From Actinomycetota bacterium (GTDB lineage: Bacteria; Actinomycetota; Actinomycetes; S36-B12): DNA of 6,252 bases. Under the pieces are notes generated by a model that saw nothing but the letters and a program-made list of their open reading frames with translations, searched no databases and was not told where the DNA came from. This document shows positions 1-5,941 of this stretch, piece by piece. The stretch spans positions 1-6,252 of the forward strand of contig WLHM01000078.1 in NCBI GenBank assembly GCA_009702725.1, read 5' to 3'. The position numbers were made by a program, and so were the translations under genes. Positions within the stretch are counted from its first letter, which is position 1; every line of letters starts with the position of its first letter.

Positions 1-480
1 AGAGTCAAGTTGCAAGACGGCTGGGTCACCAATCGCACTTGACGACCAGATCAGCTTTTCGGCCGGTTGGCCGAACGGCGCTCCAGGTGTATTAGCGGGC
101 CCAGGAACCAATGTCATCTTCCACGGCTTAGTCGGAGCAGTAAATTCTCCAACGCTGTAAGTTGTCTGGGCCAAATACTCATCAATAACTGTGGCCTCAC
201 CAACACCTAGGAACAGTGCGGCTCCCATCTCACCCACTGTGTTTTTCGCCTGGATCGTTGTCTCACCTTTGAAAGTTAGGTATGGAACACTCAAGTTGGC
301 ATCCGCAAGATCGATTACCACGGCGTTACTCCCTTGAACTTCGACGACGCTCCCCGCCGGAGCACTTACTTCACCATCTGAGCCAAATACGGTGTAGATC
401 CAGGCACCTGATATCAGACCCGCTGCACCCACGATTAAACATAAAATACCAAGGAGCGCAATGACCAGTCGTTTGAGCAC
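1..480 (-). CDS. Membrane-anchored protein of unknown function, partial (C-terminus beyond left edge)
   Basis: An open frame of 160 codons begins at a GTG at 480 and is still open at base 1. GTG 480 is the only start codon after the preceding in-frame stop at 505-507, and it has AGGTG five bases upstream. The protein begins with a short basic stretch (K3, R4), then one hydrophobic segment at about residues 5-30, then a polar, beta-rich-looking region that should lie outside the membrane. Around residues 90-103 is an F-L-G-V-G stretch followed by D-E-Y-L, then a proline-rich stretch with P119-W120. From memory, this pattern (one TM, then F-x-G-x-G, then D-x-Y-L) occurs in a family of uncharacterised actinobacterial membrane proteins. 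I cannot name a function. No lipobox is visible. The gene follows the ATPase by 20 nt on the same strand, so the two are probably co-transcribed. Confidence 0.8.
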   Translation of the reverse strand, partial: MLKRLVIALLGILCLIVGAAGLISGAWIYTVFGSDGEVSAPAGSVVEVQGSNAVVIDLADANLSVPYLTFKGETTIQAKNTVGEMGAALFLGVGEATVIDEYLAQTTYSVGEFTAPTKPWKMTLVPGPANTPGAPFGQPAEKLIWSSSAIGDPAVLQLDS

Positions 481-500
481 TAAGGCACCTGAACTCTGAG

Positions 501-1304
501 CTACCTAGCTCGCTGAGCGGTAAACCTGCCACCAACTCGTTCCAGAGCAATCGGCATCTCGAAAGTTTGGGTTAGTGTCTCACTCGTTATCGTCTGTTCA
601 ATTGGCCCCTGAGCGACCACCTGACCCTCTCGGAGCAAGAGTGCGTGGGTGAAACCCGGTGGGATTTCCTCGACATGGTGGGTTACGAGCACTTGCGCTG
701 GAGCGTGTCGATCAAAAGCCAATATCGTCATTCGCTGAACCAAGTCTTCGCGGCCCCCTAGGTCCAATCCAGCCCCCGGCTCATCAAGTAGCAAGAGTTC
801 TGGGTCAGACATCAGTGCTCTGGCTATCAAAGTTCGCTTGCGCTCACCTTCGGACAATGTGCCAAAAGTCCTGGTCGCAAGTGCCTCCAACCCCCAAGTC
901 TTAATGAGCTGAGTACGGCGGTACTCGTCGATCAACTCATACTTCTCTCGCCACCTACCGGTCACCCCGTAAGCCCCAGTGAGCACGACATTCTCAACAC
1001 TCTCTGTGGCTGGAAGGCTGTTCAACACGGCACTACTCGCCCAGCCAATCCGTGTTTTCAGATCCGCCAGATCAACCGCGCCAAGTTCTTCGCCCAGGAG
1101 GTGAACTTGGCCCGATGTCGGGAACAGCTGGGCAGCAGCGAGCTGCAAGAGGGTGGTTTTGCCAGCCCCATTAGGGCCAAGAAGCACCCACCTCTCGGTC
1201 GAATGGACCACCCAGTTCACATCGCTAAGCAGTAATTTTTGCCCACGTCTAACCGCTACCTGGCGGCAGGCGAATACCTCAGCCTGGTTGAAAATTTGCG
1301 CCAC
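501..1304 (-). CDS. ABC-type ATPase, ModF/YlmA-like, no permease nearby
   Basis: This 267-residue protein is a single nucleotide-binding domain that hydrolyses ATP. Walker A is G43-P-N-G-A-G-K-T50, the signature is L150-S-E-G-E154, Walker B is L170-L-L-L-D-E175 with E175 as catalytic glutamate, and the switch histidine is H209. The usual Q-loop glutamine seems to be absent: the stretch after the second strand reads I86-G-W-A-S-S. As I recall, ModF/YlmA-type ATPases (COG1119) often carry serine there, and the long insert at residues 104-130 also fits that group. No membrane segment is present and no recognisable permease gene is in the window. The start is GTG 1304; AAGG lies seven bases upstream (1312-1315), but the same bases read as a TAAGGT -10-like element six bases from the start. 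M. tuberculosis has a similar ATPase (Rv3041c, from memory) beside serB2. The substrate is unknown. Confidence 0.92.
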   Translation of the reverse strand: MAQIFNQAEVFACRQVAVRRGQKLLLSDVNWVVHSTERWVLLGPNGAGKTTLLQLAAAQLFPTSGQVHLLGEELGAVDLADLKTRIGWASSAVLNSLPATESVENVVLTGAYGVTGRWREKYELIDEYRRTQLIKTWGLEALATRTFGTLSEGERKRTLIARALMSDPELLLLDEPGAGLDLGGREDLVQRMTILAFDRHAPAQVLVTHHVEEIPPGFTHALLLREGQVVAQGPIEQTITSETLTQTFEMPIALERVGGRFTAQRAR

Positions 1305-1330
1305 AACGCGACCTTAGTCGCCTTGGTTGT

Positions 1331-1358
1331 TTGACGTTGGTGCCACACGCGCTAGCGT
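1331..1358 (+). promoter_or_regulatory. Candidate serB promoter, possibly leaderless
   Basis: TTGACG (1331-1336) matches the -35 consensus in five of six positions. It is followed after 16 bases by TAGCGT (1353-1358), which fits the loose TAnnnT -10 pattern common in actinobacteria. Only nine bases separate this -10 from the serB ATG at 1368, so transcription should start within about three bases of the codon. No Shine-Dalgarno sequence lies before the ATG, which agrees with a leaderless or nearly leaderless mRNA. CGTTGG occurs at 1335-1340 and again at 1356-1361, 21 bp apart, and an ACGC/GCGT inverted repeat (1347-1358) covers the -10. These are inferences from consensus matching. Confidence 0.5.
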
Positions 1359-1367
1359 TGGACCGAC

Positions 1368-2597
1368 ATGACTTCACAGACCCTGCTTCTAACGTTCAGC
1401 GGAACTGACCGGCCAGGAGTAACCAAGACCCTCTTCGCGACCCTGGCCGCGCACCCGGTCACCGTTCTTGATGTCGAGCAACTGGTGGTCCGTGGGCGTT
1501 TGGTGCTTTCTGCCCTGGTCAATGTCGAGACCAGCGGTTTCGATAGTGACGAAATTATGAGTCAAGTGGGGATAGACATTCGCGCGGCCGCAGCCGCACT
1601 TGATATGGACGTTACGACAGTACCCGGCGCCCTCGAAGACACCGTAAGAAGGCGCGGTCGCGTACACGTAACGATTCTTGGGGCGCCACTGCTTCCAAAT
1701 GCGGTTTCCCGCATCGCCGAGGAGATCGCAAATCGCGGCGGCAATATCGATCGAATCCGCCGGATCGCCTCTTATCCGGTCACCGCGGTGGTGTTCGAGG
1801 CTTCAGGCGCCGAACTACAAGATTTACGCCGCGCCCTTGTTGTTGCCGCTGCGGAGGTGGGTGTCGACATCGCCGTACAGGAGTCTGGGCTTGATCGCCG
1901 CGGACAACATCTGGTGGTGATAGATGTTGACTCAACCCTTATCCAAAATGAAGTCATTGACCTCATCGCCGAACATGCTGGAGTTGGTGCGGAAGTTGCC
2001 CAAATCACGGCACTGGCGATGGCGGGCGATTTGGACTTTGTGACCGCGCTTCGAGCTCGAGTAGCTTTACTAAAAGGCCTGCCCGTTACTGTGCTTGACG
2101 AAGTCAGATCACGATTGAAGTTAACGCCCGGCGCGCGCACCCTTTGCCGCACTTTGAATACCCTGGGATACCGGGTTTGTCTGGTTTCTGGTGGCTTCGC
2201 GGAGGTAATAATGCCTCTCGCTGATGAGCTGGGCATCGATGACGTGCGAGCCAACCACCTTGGAGTTCGCGATGGATACTTAACCGGTGAAGTTGTTGGC
2301 GTAATCGTTGACCGCAAGGGCAAACAGGCCGCACTTGAGGAGTTCGCGGAGAAATACGAGATCCCAATGCGACGAACAATAGCGATTGGTGATGGTGCCA
2401 ACGATGTTTTGATGCTCGAAGCTGCCGGACTTGGCGTTTCGTTCAACGGCAAAGCAGCAGCACGTGAAGCTGCCGACGCAGCACTTTCGGTGCCTTACCT
2501 TGATTCGGTGCTGTATCTACTGGGAATCACCAGGGAAGATATAGAAGGAGCCGATGCGCGAGCCGGTGTAGTCACGCCGGCACCCGTTATCGCCTAA
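1368..2597 (+). CDS. serB: Phosphoserine phosphatase SerB with two ACT domains
   Basis: SerB hydrolyses O-phospho-L-serine to L-serine, the last step of the phosphorylated serine pathway, in the cytoplasm. The 409-residue protein has two predicted ACT domains (about 5-80 and 98-170), which in this family bind amino acids and tune activity, followed by a HAD-superfamily phosphatase domain (about 180-390). The catalytic motifs are complete: motif I D186-V-D-S-T190 (D186 nucleophile, D188 acid/base), motif II S274-G-G, motif III lysine (K319, or K317) and motif IV G341-D-G-A-N-D346. As I recall, M. tuberculosis SerB2 has the same length and architecture. ATG 1368 is supported by the ACT domain starting at once and by the promoter just upstream. 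The gene diverges from the ATPase and meets the histidine phosphatase gene head-on with no base between the stops. It is probably a single-gene transcript. Confidence 0.97.
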   Translation: MTSQTLLLTFSGTDRPGVTKTLFATLAAHPVTVLDVEQLVVRGRLVLSALVNVETSGFDSDEIMSQVGIDIRAAAAALDMDVTTVPGALEDTVRRRGRVHVTILGAPLLPNAVSRIAEEIANRGGNIDRIRRIASYPVTAVVFEASGAELQDLRRALVVAAAEVGVDIAVQESGLDRRGQHLVVIDVDSTLIQNEVIDLIAEHAGVGAEVAQITALAMAGDLDFVTALRARVALLKGLPVTVLDEVRSRLKLTPGARTLCRTLNTLGYRVCLVSGGFAEVIMPLADELGIDDVRANHLGVRDGYLTGEVVGVIVDRKGKQAALEEFAEKYEIPMRRTIAIGDGANDVLMLEAAGLGVSFNGKAAAREAADAALSVPYLDSVLYLLGITREDIEGADARAGVVTPAPVIA

Positions 2598-3107
2598 CTA
2601 GCCGCGCGGCACGCTAAAACTAGTAAGGAAGGCCGAGTCGGTCGCGATAGCAGCCCAATCAGCTACCTCAAATACGGAGACGCCGGATGTCGGGTACTTT
2701 TCCGCCAGCATTTGGTAGGAGCTTGACTCGCGATTCGAAGCGATCGTCGAAGCTGCATCTTCAAGCCCCGGATTATGGGCGATGATGACTAGGGCCGCAA
2801 CCTCAATCGGGGTCTCTTGAATCACCGCCAAAATTGTTTGCGGTGAAGCTTCATAAAGCCGTGGCTCTGTTCGAGCTACTACCTCAATAATGCTTCGGTT
2901 GATCAGCGCCCAGGTTTCTTGTGCGCGCCTGGCCGATGACACCACCACGGATAGATTTAGATCCAACAGCCCCGAATTTGCCAGCCATTCACCGACCGCA
3001 GTGGCATCACGCACTCCCCGCTCGTTTAACGGGCGTTCGTGGTCATCGACACCAACCGGATATGCAGATTTGGCGTGTCTAATTAAGACGAGCTGCTTAC
3101 TAGGCAC
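2598..3107 (-). CDS. SixA-like histidine phosphatase family protein
   Basis: A small phosphatase of the histidine-acid/phosphoglycerate-mutase superfamily, SixA branch. From GTG 3107 it has 169 residues. The N-terminal L-I-R10-H11-A-K motif carries the phosphohistidine nucleophile. R25-P-L with a following R-G, then S57-S-A-R60-R-A, then L-Y-E86 and H111-N-P-G-L-E supply the remaining phosphate-pocket residues in the family order. E. coli SixA removes phosphate from phosphohistidine proteins; the target here is unknown. I prefer GTG 3107 because it places the RHAK motif about ten residues in, as is usual, and overlaps the fabI stop by 8 nt. GTG 3125 is an in-frame alternative adding six residues; neither has a strong ribosome site. 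It is the last gene of the five-gene unit, and its TAG abuts the serB TAA. Confidence 0.9.
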   Translation of the reverse strand: MPSKQLVLIRHAKSAYPVGVDDHERPLNERGVRDATAVGEWLANSGLLDLNLSVVVSSARRAQETWALINRSIIEVVARTEPRLYEASPQTILAVIQETPIEVAALVIIAHNPGLEDAASTIASNRESSSYQMLAEKYPTSGVSVFEVADWAAIATDSAFLTSFSVPRG

Positions 3108-3867
3108 CTTGTGAGTGCACCCCACCGTCGACGTGCACGATCTCCCCCGTTGTTGCCGGGAACCAGTCGGACATTAAAGCTACGCAAGCAAGCGCTGCCG
3201 GCTCAGGATCATCGAGATCCCAACTTAATGGTGCCCGCGAGCCCCAAACCCCCTCGAACTCTTCAAACCCTGGGATGCTCTTAGCTGCCATGGTGCGAAT
3301 TGGGCCGGCCGCCACCAGGTTAACTCTGATGCCTTTCGGCCCGAGGTCACGGGCGAGATAACGGGAGGTACTTTCTAGTGCCGCTTTTGCCACCCCCATC
3401 CAGTCATACTTAGGCCAAGCCACCGCGGCATCGAAATCGAGCCCGACAATTGAACCTCCCGGACCCATCAGTGGCTCAGCTGCTACAGATAGTGACTTGA
3501 GCGAAAACGCGGATACTTGCAGTGCGGTCCCAGCATCTGCCCAGCTCGTGGCTAGAAAATTACCACCCAGCGCCGATTCGGGGGCAAACCCTATTGAATG
3601 CAATACACCGTCAATCCCATCAACGTGCTCGCGTACTCGACTTTCGAGAGCCGATAAATCATCGTCATTTGTAACGTCCAGTTCAATAACTGGTGGCAGT
3701 GACGGAAGTCGACCGGCTGAGCGTGTGGTAAGAGACATGACCCGTCCAAAAGATGTCAGGACAACGAACGCCCCCTGCTCTTGGGCTAAGCGGGCAACAT
3801 GGAAGGCGATGGACTGGTCGGTCAAGACCCCGGTAATCAGTATGCGCTTACCTTGCAGTATCCCCAT
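3100..3867 (-). CDS. fabI: Enoyl-[acyl-carrier-protein] reductase, InhA-like FabI
   Basis: FabI reduces trans-2-enoyl-ACP to acyl-ACP with NADH, the last step of each type II fatty-acid elongation cycle, in the cytosol. The 255-residue protein shows the variant nucleotide-binding loop (T12-G13, then S19-I-A), D64-V65 for the adenine side, S91-I-G-F94 near the nicotinamide, and the catalytic set F145, Y154 and K161 in the Y-x6-K spacing of this subfamily. G188-P-I-R-T and the C-terminal D247-G-G-V match InhA closely from memory. The substrate loop after GPIRT is about ten residues shorter than in InhA, so a preference for very long mycolate precursors is less likely (inference). ATG 3867 has a strong AGGAG nine bases upstream. 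The gene lies 21 nt after fabG and overlaps the phosphatase gene by 8 nt. Confidence 0.97.
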   Translation of the reverse strand: MGILQGKRILITGVLTDQSIAFHVARLAQEQGAFVVLTSFGRVMSLTTRSAGRLPSLPPVIELDVTNDDDLSALESRVREHVDGIDGVLHSIGFAPESALGGNFLATSWADAGTALQVSAFSLKSLSVAAEPLMGPGGSIVGLDFDAAVAWPKYDWMGVAKAALESTSRYLARDLGPKGIRVNLVAAGPIRTMAAKSIPGFEEFEGVWGSRAPLSWDLDDPEPAALACVALMSDWFPATTGEIVHVDGGVHSQGA

Positions 3868-3876
3868 TTAAATTTG

Positions 3877-3881
3877 CTCCT
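3877..3881 (-). promoter_or_regulatory. Ribosome binding site of fabI
   Basis: AGGAG on the minus strand, nine bases before ATG 3867, in the 21-nt gap between fabG and fabI. It fixes the fabI start and indicates independent ribosome loading inside the operon, unlike the overlapping junctions on either side. Confidence 0.8.
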
Positions 3882-3888
3882 GCTCTTT

Positions 3889-4593
3889 TTAGTGGCCCAT
3901 GCCAAGTCCACCATCAATGGGAATCACAGCTCCAGTGATGTAACCGGCATCTTTCGAGGCTAAAAACTGCACTAGCGCTGCGACTTCGTCGGGTTGAGCA
4001 TAACGTCCCAAGGGCACCGCACCAAGGATCGACGCCTTTCGTTCCTGGTCTAAATCAGCAGTCATGTCCGTTTCGACGAATCCAGGCGCAACCACATTAA
4101 CGGTGATACCGCGCGATCCGACTTCACGAGCCAAGGAGCGCCCGGCTCCGATCAGGCCCGCCTTCGCTGCCGCGTAGTTCACCTGGCCTGCAGACCCCAG
4201 CATTGCCACAACCGATGAAATAAAGATGATGCGCCCATCACGAGCTTTAATCATGGCGCGTAAACCACGCCGCGAAATACGTATCGCTCCCGCCAAGTTG
4301 GTGTTGAGTACGTCATCAATATCCTGATCGCTCATTCGCATTAGCAAACCATCGCGAGTAATGCCAGCATTAGCCACGATGATCGACACTGAACCAAAAT
4401 CCGCCTCAACCTTGGTAAATGCGGCATCAATCGAAGCCGGATCAGCAACATCCATCGCTACCGCGGCTAGACCCTCAGGGGCCTGACCGGATCGACAAGC
4501 AACCACGACCTCATGGCCAGCGGCCCGTAGCCGTAAAGCGATGGCGAGACCGATGCCTCGATTTCCACCGGTGACTAGAGCAATATCTTTCAC
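3889..4593 (-). CDS. fabG: 3-oxoacyl-[acyl-carrier-protein] reductase FabG
   Basis: FabG reduces 3-oxoacyl-ACP to 3-hydroxyacyl-ACP with NADPH, the first reduction of the type II elongation cycle. From GTG 4593 the protein has 234 residues, near the usual 240-250. It is a classical short-chain dehydrogenase: T8-G-G-N-R-G-I-G15 coenzyme loop, N75-A-G77, and the catalytic tetrad N99, S127, Y140, K144 (Y-A-A-A-K). P170-G and E174-T-D-M match FabG proteins, and D227-G-G sits near the C-terminus. The frame is open further upstream, to 4764, but that extension of 57 residues overlaps the channel gene in another frame and lacks FabG character. GTG 4593 has GGAG seven bases upstream, and its GTGA overlaps the channel stop by 4 nt. 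The fabG-fabI order equals mabA-inhA of mycobacteria. Confidence 0.97.
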   Translation of the reverse strand: MKDIALVTGGNRGIGLAIALRLRAAGHEVVVACRSGQAPEGLAAVAMDVADPASIDAAFTKVEADFGSVSIIVANAGITRDGLLMRMSDQDIDDVLNTNLAGAIRISRRGLRAMIKARDGRIIFISSVVAMLGSAGQVNYAAAKAGLIGAGRSLAREVGSRGITVNVVAPGFVETDMTADLDQERKASILGAVPLGRYAQPDEVAALVQFLASKDAGYITGAVIPIDGGLGMGH

Positions 4594-5300
4594 GTTGATT
4601 CTCCATTCGAGTCCTTCGGAGCGCCTGATGGCACCTCTGCAGCTGATTGTTTCGGCTTGAGAAACACACTCAGAACGAAGATGCCAATAGGTAGATACGA
4701 AGCGATAGCTGATGAGAACAAACTCATGACACCGATGAACAAAAAATATCCGGCAATTATCCATCCGCGATAACGCGCTGCGCCCGAGAGATTGGCAGCC
4801 TCGGATCCCGGTAATAGTAAACGCGGATTGCGGGTCAAGTGACGTCCCATCAAGGTGCCCAGTGCACTAACACTTGCCATGAGAAGCCAGTAAAACAACG
4901 CTATGTCGGCTGTCGCCGAGGTGCTGAAGTCCGTGAACGATCCACTTAGTGCAAAGGTGTCGCCGTATAAGCTGCTAAACCAAGGCAACAGCACAATTGC
5001 TGCGAGCCAGGTGACGTTCAACCAAAATAGCGGGTTATCGTAACCTCGAATTTGACCAAATATTCGACTATGCAGCCGCCACATCACAGCGACCACATAG
5101 AAGGTGAATAGGAAAATCACTATTTGGCCTAGGTTCTTGGTGACCACCGTGTAGAGGGGCACGCCCGCAGGTGGACCTTGAATATTGATCAGCGGCAGGA
5201 CCATCAAGGTAATGGCAACAGCAACCACGCCGTCACTAAATGCCATCAAGCGATCGACCTCGCGGCCAGTGCTCAGCGGATCACCCCGACGAACGCGCAT
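4590..5300 (-). CDS. TMEM175-family potassium channel-like membrane protein (DUF1211)
   Basis: A 236-residue integral membrane protein. The N-terminus carries the family hallmark R17-x3-F21-S22-D23-G24-V, followed by the first helix with A-I-T-L. About six hydrophobic segments are visible: near 25-38, 55-75, 89-108, 131-150, 180-197 and 199-215. W74 and H77 after the second segment and N95 in the third fit the family. Studied bacterial members form potassium-selective channels in which the first helix lines the pore; that role is inferred here. The C-terminal 20 residues are polar and probably cytoplasmic. ATG 5300 has GAGG seven bases upstream and overlaps the dodecin stop as TAATG. The end overlaps fabG by 4 nt. 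The tight coupling to fatty-acid genes is unusual. I see no ligand domain or regulatory domain. Confidence 0.9.
   Translation of the reverse strand: MRVRRGDPLSTGREVDRLMAFSDGVVAVAITLMVLPLINIQGPPAGVPLYTVVTKNLGQIVIFLFTFYVVAVMWRLHSRIFGQIRGYDNPLFWLNVTWLAAIVLLPWFSSLYGDTFALSGSFTDFSTSATADIALFYWLLMASVSALGTLMGRHLTRNPRLLLPGSEAANLSGAARYRGWIIAGYFLFIGVMSLFSSAIASYLPIGIFVLSVFLKPKQSAAEVPSGAPKDSNGEST
4601..4604 (-). promoter_or_regulatory. Ribosome binding site deciding the fabG start
   Basis: GGAG on the minus strand, seven bases before GTG 4593. It lies inside the last codons of the upstream channel gene and supports the short start rather than the long upstream extension of the frame. Confidence 0.75.
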
Positions 5301-5512
5301 TAGACATCCTCGAGCCGGTACCCGACTTTGATGGAAACCTGAAAGTGGTCGACCGCGCCATCCTTGACGTAACCGCGGACCTGGGTGATTTCAAACCAGT
5401 CGATGTGCTTCATCGTCTTGCCAGCCCTCTCGACCGCGGTGCTGACCGCTGCCTCGATGCTGTCAGGTGAGGTGCCAACAACTTCAGCCATGCCGAATGT
5501 GCGATTTCTCAT
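5300..5512 (-). CDS. Dodecin, flavin-binding storage/buffer protein
   Basis: Dodecins assemble as hollow dodecamers that bind pairs of flavins (FMN, riboflavin or related) in the cytoplasm and are thought to store or buffer them. The 70-residue protein from ATG 5512 has the normal length and the full family pattern: V11-V-G-T-S-P-D-S-I19 in the first strand and helix start, K32-T, W39-F-E with the flavin-stacking tryptophan, R46-G, then H57-F-Q58-V and K62-V-G with R66-L-E. An in-frame TTG at 5536 would add eight residues outside the family pattern; the ATG at 5491 would remove the first strand, so 5512 is preferred. There is only a weak AGG nine bases upstream, and a TAGGTT element suggests a leaderless start. 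It appears to be the first gene of the unit, and its TAA overlaps the next ATG by one base. Confidence 0.93.
   Translation of the reverse strand: MRNRTFGMAEVVGTSPDSIEAAVSTAVERAGKTMKHIDWFEITQVRGYVKDGAVDHFQVSIKVGYRLEDV
5308..5311 (-). promoter_or_regulatory. Ribosome binding site of the TMEM175-like gene
   Basis: GAGG on the minus strand, seven bases before ATG 5300, within the last codons of dodecin. Together with the TAATG stop/start overlap it indicates translational coupling of the two genes. Confidence 0.7.
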
Positions 5513-5519
5513 GGTGTCG

Positions 5520-5525
5520 AACCTA
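5520..5525 (-). promoter_or_regulatory. Candidate -10 element for the dodecin operon
   Basis: TAGGTT on the minus strand fits TAnnnT and lies seven bases before the dodecin ATG, the geometry of leaderless actinobacterial promoters. I find no good -35 hexamer at 16-18 bases, so this is tentative; the AGG inside it could also act as a weak ribosome site. The same 102-bp divergent gap (5513-5614) carries a TACGGT (5584-5589, plus strand) that might serve the DUF3099 gene. Confidence 0.35.
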
Positions 5526-5614
5526 ACACCTACCAAACTGTCATTTTCTTGTGCCCCGGTAAGCGCGAGCCACCAATTGGCCTTACGGTGGCAACATGGG
5601 AGTTAGGGCCAAAC

Positions 5615-5932
5615 GTGGGTAAAGACAAGGTACCGGATATCGAGGTTTTCACAATAACCGAGGCTCAGCGGCCCCTGAGTCAAGAACAGACCGGGCGCAC
5701 TCGTCGTTATCTAATCTCAATGGGCATTCGTACCGCATGCGTCCTAGGGGCGATTATCGTGCCCGGCTGGCCCCGCTGGGTACTCCTTGCCGGTGCAGTA
5801 GTTCTACCTTACCTAGCCGTGGTGGTGGCAAATGCCGGGCGCGAAAATGATGAACCCGGAGAATTGGGTGTTGCGGAGCAAAGCCAGCCGGCCCTAACGC
5901 GGGCCGAGAATTCTGATTCCCGTCAGCCATAG
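5615..5932 (+). CDS. DUF3099 family membrane protein
   Basis: A small actinobacterial membrane protein of unknown function. From GTG 5615 it has 105 residues. It begins with a short soluble part containing I14-T-E-A, then R31-Y-L-I-S-M-G-I-R39, two close hydrophobic segments (about 38-51 and 55-74) separated by G51-W-P-R-W55, then L64-P-Y and V71-A-N-A-G75, and a polar, acidic tail of 30 residues. The R-Y-L/I-R, W-P-R-W and A-N-A-G blocks match what I remember of DUF3099. GTG 5615 has AGGG six bases upstream. The frame is open further back, to a TTG at 5549 and a GTG at 5588, but those residues look non-conserved. The SURF1-like gene follows after nine bases on the same strand, so the two are likely co-transcribed and may share a respiratory context (inference). 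Confidence 0.85.
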   Translation: MGKDKVPDIEVFTITEAQRPLSQEQTGRTRRYLISMGIRTACVLGAIIVPGWPRWVLLAGAVVLPYLAVVVANAGRENDEPGELGVAEQSQPALTRAENSDSRQP

Positions 5933-5941
5933 GCTGGCACC

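Noticed and set aside
282..464. 60-codon plus-strand frame at the left end
   Set aside because: It is antisense to the partial membrane protein (1-480, minus), which has a good start, ribosome site and clear hydrophobic segment; the plus-strand frame is Arg/His/Pro-rich with no motif.
1772..2452. Long open frame of 226 codons on the minus strand inside serB
   Set aside because: It is fully antisense to the well-supported phosphatase domain, its composition is rich in Ser, Thr, Ala and Arg as expected for a shadow frame, and no family motif is visible.
2597..2624. Possible bidirectional terminator between serB and the phosphatase gene
   Set aside because: The GCCGCGCGGC palindrome lacks room for a loop, the alternative TAGC/GCTA stem is only four pairs, and no T-run follows on either strand.
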